5,572 nucleotides of DNA from an uncultured Catenibacterium sp. (GTDB lineage Bacteria; Bacillota_I; Bacilli_A; Erysipelotrichales; Coprobacillaceae): positions 1-5,572 of the forward strand of contig CAAFPB010000521.1 of NCBI GenBank assembly GCA_900764725.1. Reading direction: 5' to 3'. Position numbers and translations under genes: made by a program. Positions within the stretch are counted from its first letter, which is position 1, and the number at the start of each line of letters is the position of its first letter. Below, piece after piece: positions 5,287 to 5,572 of this stretch. The notes beneath the pieces were generated by a model. The model did no database searches and was not told where the DNA came from. It worked only from the letters and a program-made list of their open reading frames with translations.

Positions 5287-5572
5287 CTTATGCCTCCTGA
5301 TACCTGGTAAGATACCTTCTTACTATAATGATCCACAAGCTGGAAATAACCAATCAAATCATAAGATGCATAAAGATTAAGAAGTGATTCATCTGGTTCT
5401 ACTTCACAATTCTTTAAGTATTCATAAGCCCCTTCTATATCTTCTTCTACTAAAGAGAAATAAGCAGCCTGTGCATAAGTAATCACTTCTTTATCTACTA
5501 ATAGAGAGATAAGTGCAAGATATGAGAAAGGCATCAAATGACTCACAATACGGTATACATCTAATGGTGTTC
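5250..5572 (-). CDS. Unknown protein, 5' end outside the window
   Basis: The frame is open from the right window edge to a TAA at 5250-5252, giving the last 106 residues. A GTG at 5544-5546 could serve as a start, but the eight codons before it (TPLDVYRI) read naturally and no ribosome binding site precedes the GTG, so this is more likely a longer gene cut by the window edge. The visible part is acidic and mostly helical (for example AQAAYFSLVEEDIEGAYEYL), vaguely like helical-repeat proteins, but I recognise no family. Its last 12 codons overlap the WYL gene, and its SGGIR codons contain the WYL ribosome binding site, so the two are probably co-transcribed and coupled. The final residues (WEKKCGLSSHY) are read out of the start of the WYL gene and may be poorly conserved. 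Confidence 0.7.
   Translation of the reverse strand, partial: TPLDVYRIVSHLMPFSYLALISLLVDKEVITYAQAAYFSLVEEDIEGAYEYLKNCEVEPDESLLNLYASYDLIGYFQLVDHYSKKVSYQVSGGIRWEKKCGLSSHY
5293..5298 (-). promoter_or_regulatory. Ribosome binding site of the WYL gene
   Basis: On the minus strand AGGAGG is six bases before the ATG at 5284-5286. It supports that start over the in-frame ATG four codons later (5272-5274). It lies inside the coding sequence of the overlapping upstream gene. Confidence 0.85.

Overview
The window looks like a piece of a low-GC Bacillota (Firmicutes) genome. The signs are AT-rich sequence, strong AGGAGG-type ribosome binding sites, AGA/TTA-rich codon use, a ComD/AgrC-type (HPK10, GHKL) kinase module with a LytTR response regulator, and a WYL regulator. 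A gut Erysipelotrichia-like host is my guess from overall style, not something proven here. The first 22 bases are not biological: they match the 3' part of the Illumina TruSeq read-2 adapter, so the left edge is a contig or read end.

Layout, left to right. (1) Positions 23-886, minus strand: the first 288 codons of a zinc-ribbon protein with a C-terminal membrane hairpin, cut off by the adapter. (2) Positions 887-1289: a very AT-rich divergent intergenic region with a possible 54-codon membrane ORF or gene remnant on the minus strand (937-1101), candidate -10 elements and no convincing RNA gene. (3) Positions 1290-3681, plus strand: a compact three-gene operon. It encodes a polytopic membrane sensor that ends just after a histidine-bearing DHp (Spo0B-like) hairpin, a two-TM protein with a GHKL ATPase but no histidine in its DHp-like segment, and a LytTR response regulator. 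(4) Positions 3685-3718: an imperfect hairpin acting as a shared terminator between convergent genes; it encodes the last codons of the minus-strand gene. (5) Positions 3700-5572, minus strand: a tightly packed operon read right to left. It holds the 3' end of an unknown gene, a WYL-domain transcriptional regulator and a strongly acidic protein of unknown function.

The main point of interest is the kinase pair. The first protein has the phospho-accepting histidine but no ATPase domain. The second has an apparently intact ATPase domain but no histidine anywhere in its first 127 residues. Together they carry the parts of one ComD/AgrC-like kinase, which suggests a two-subunit histidine kinase in which the second protein phosphorylates the first in trans, and the phosphate then passes to Asp60 of the LytTR regulator. 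This is inferred from sequence only. No pheromone precursor, AgrB-like protease or ABC exporter is visible in the window, so the signal is unknown.
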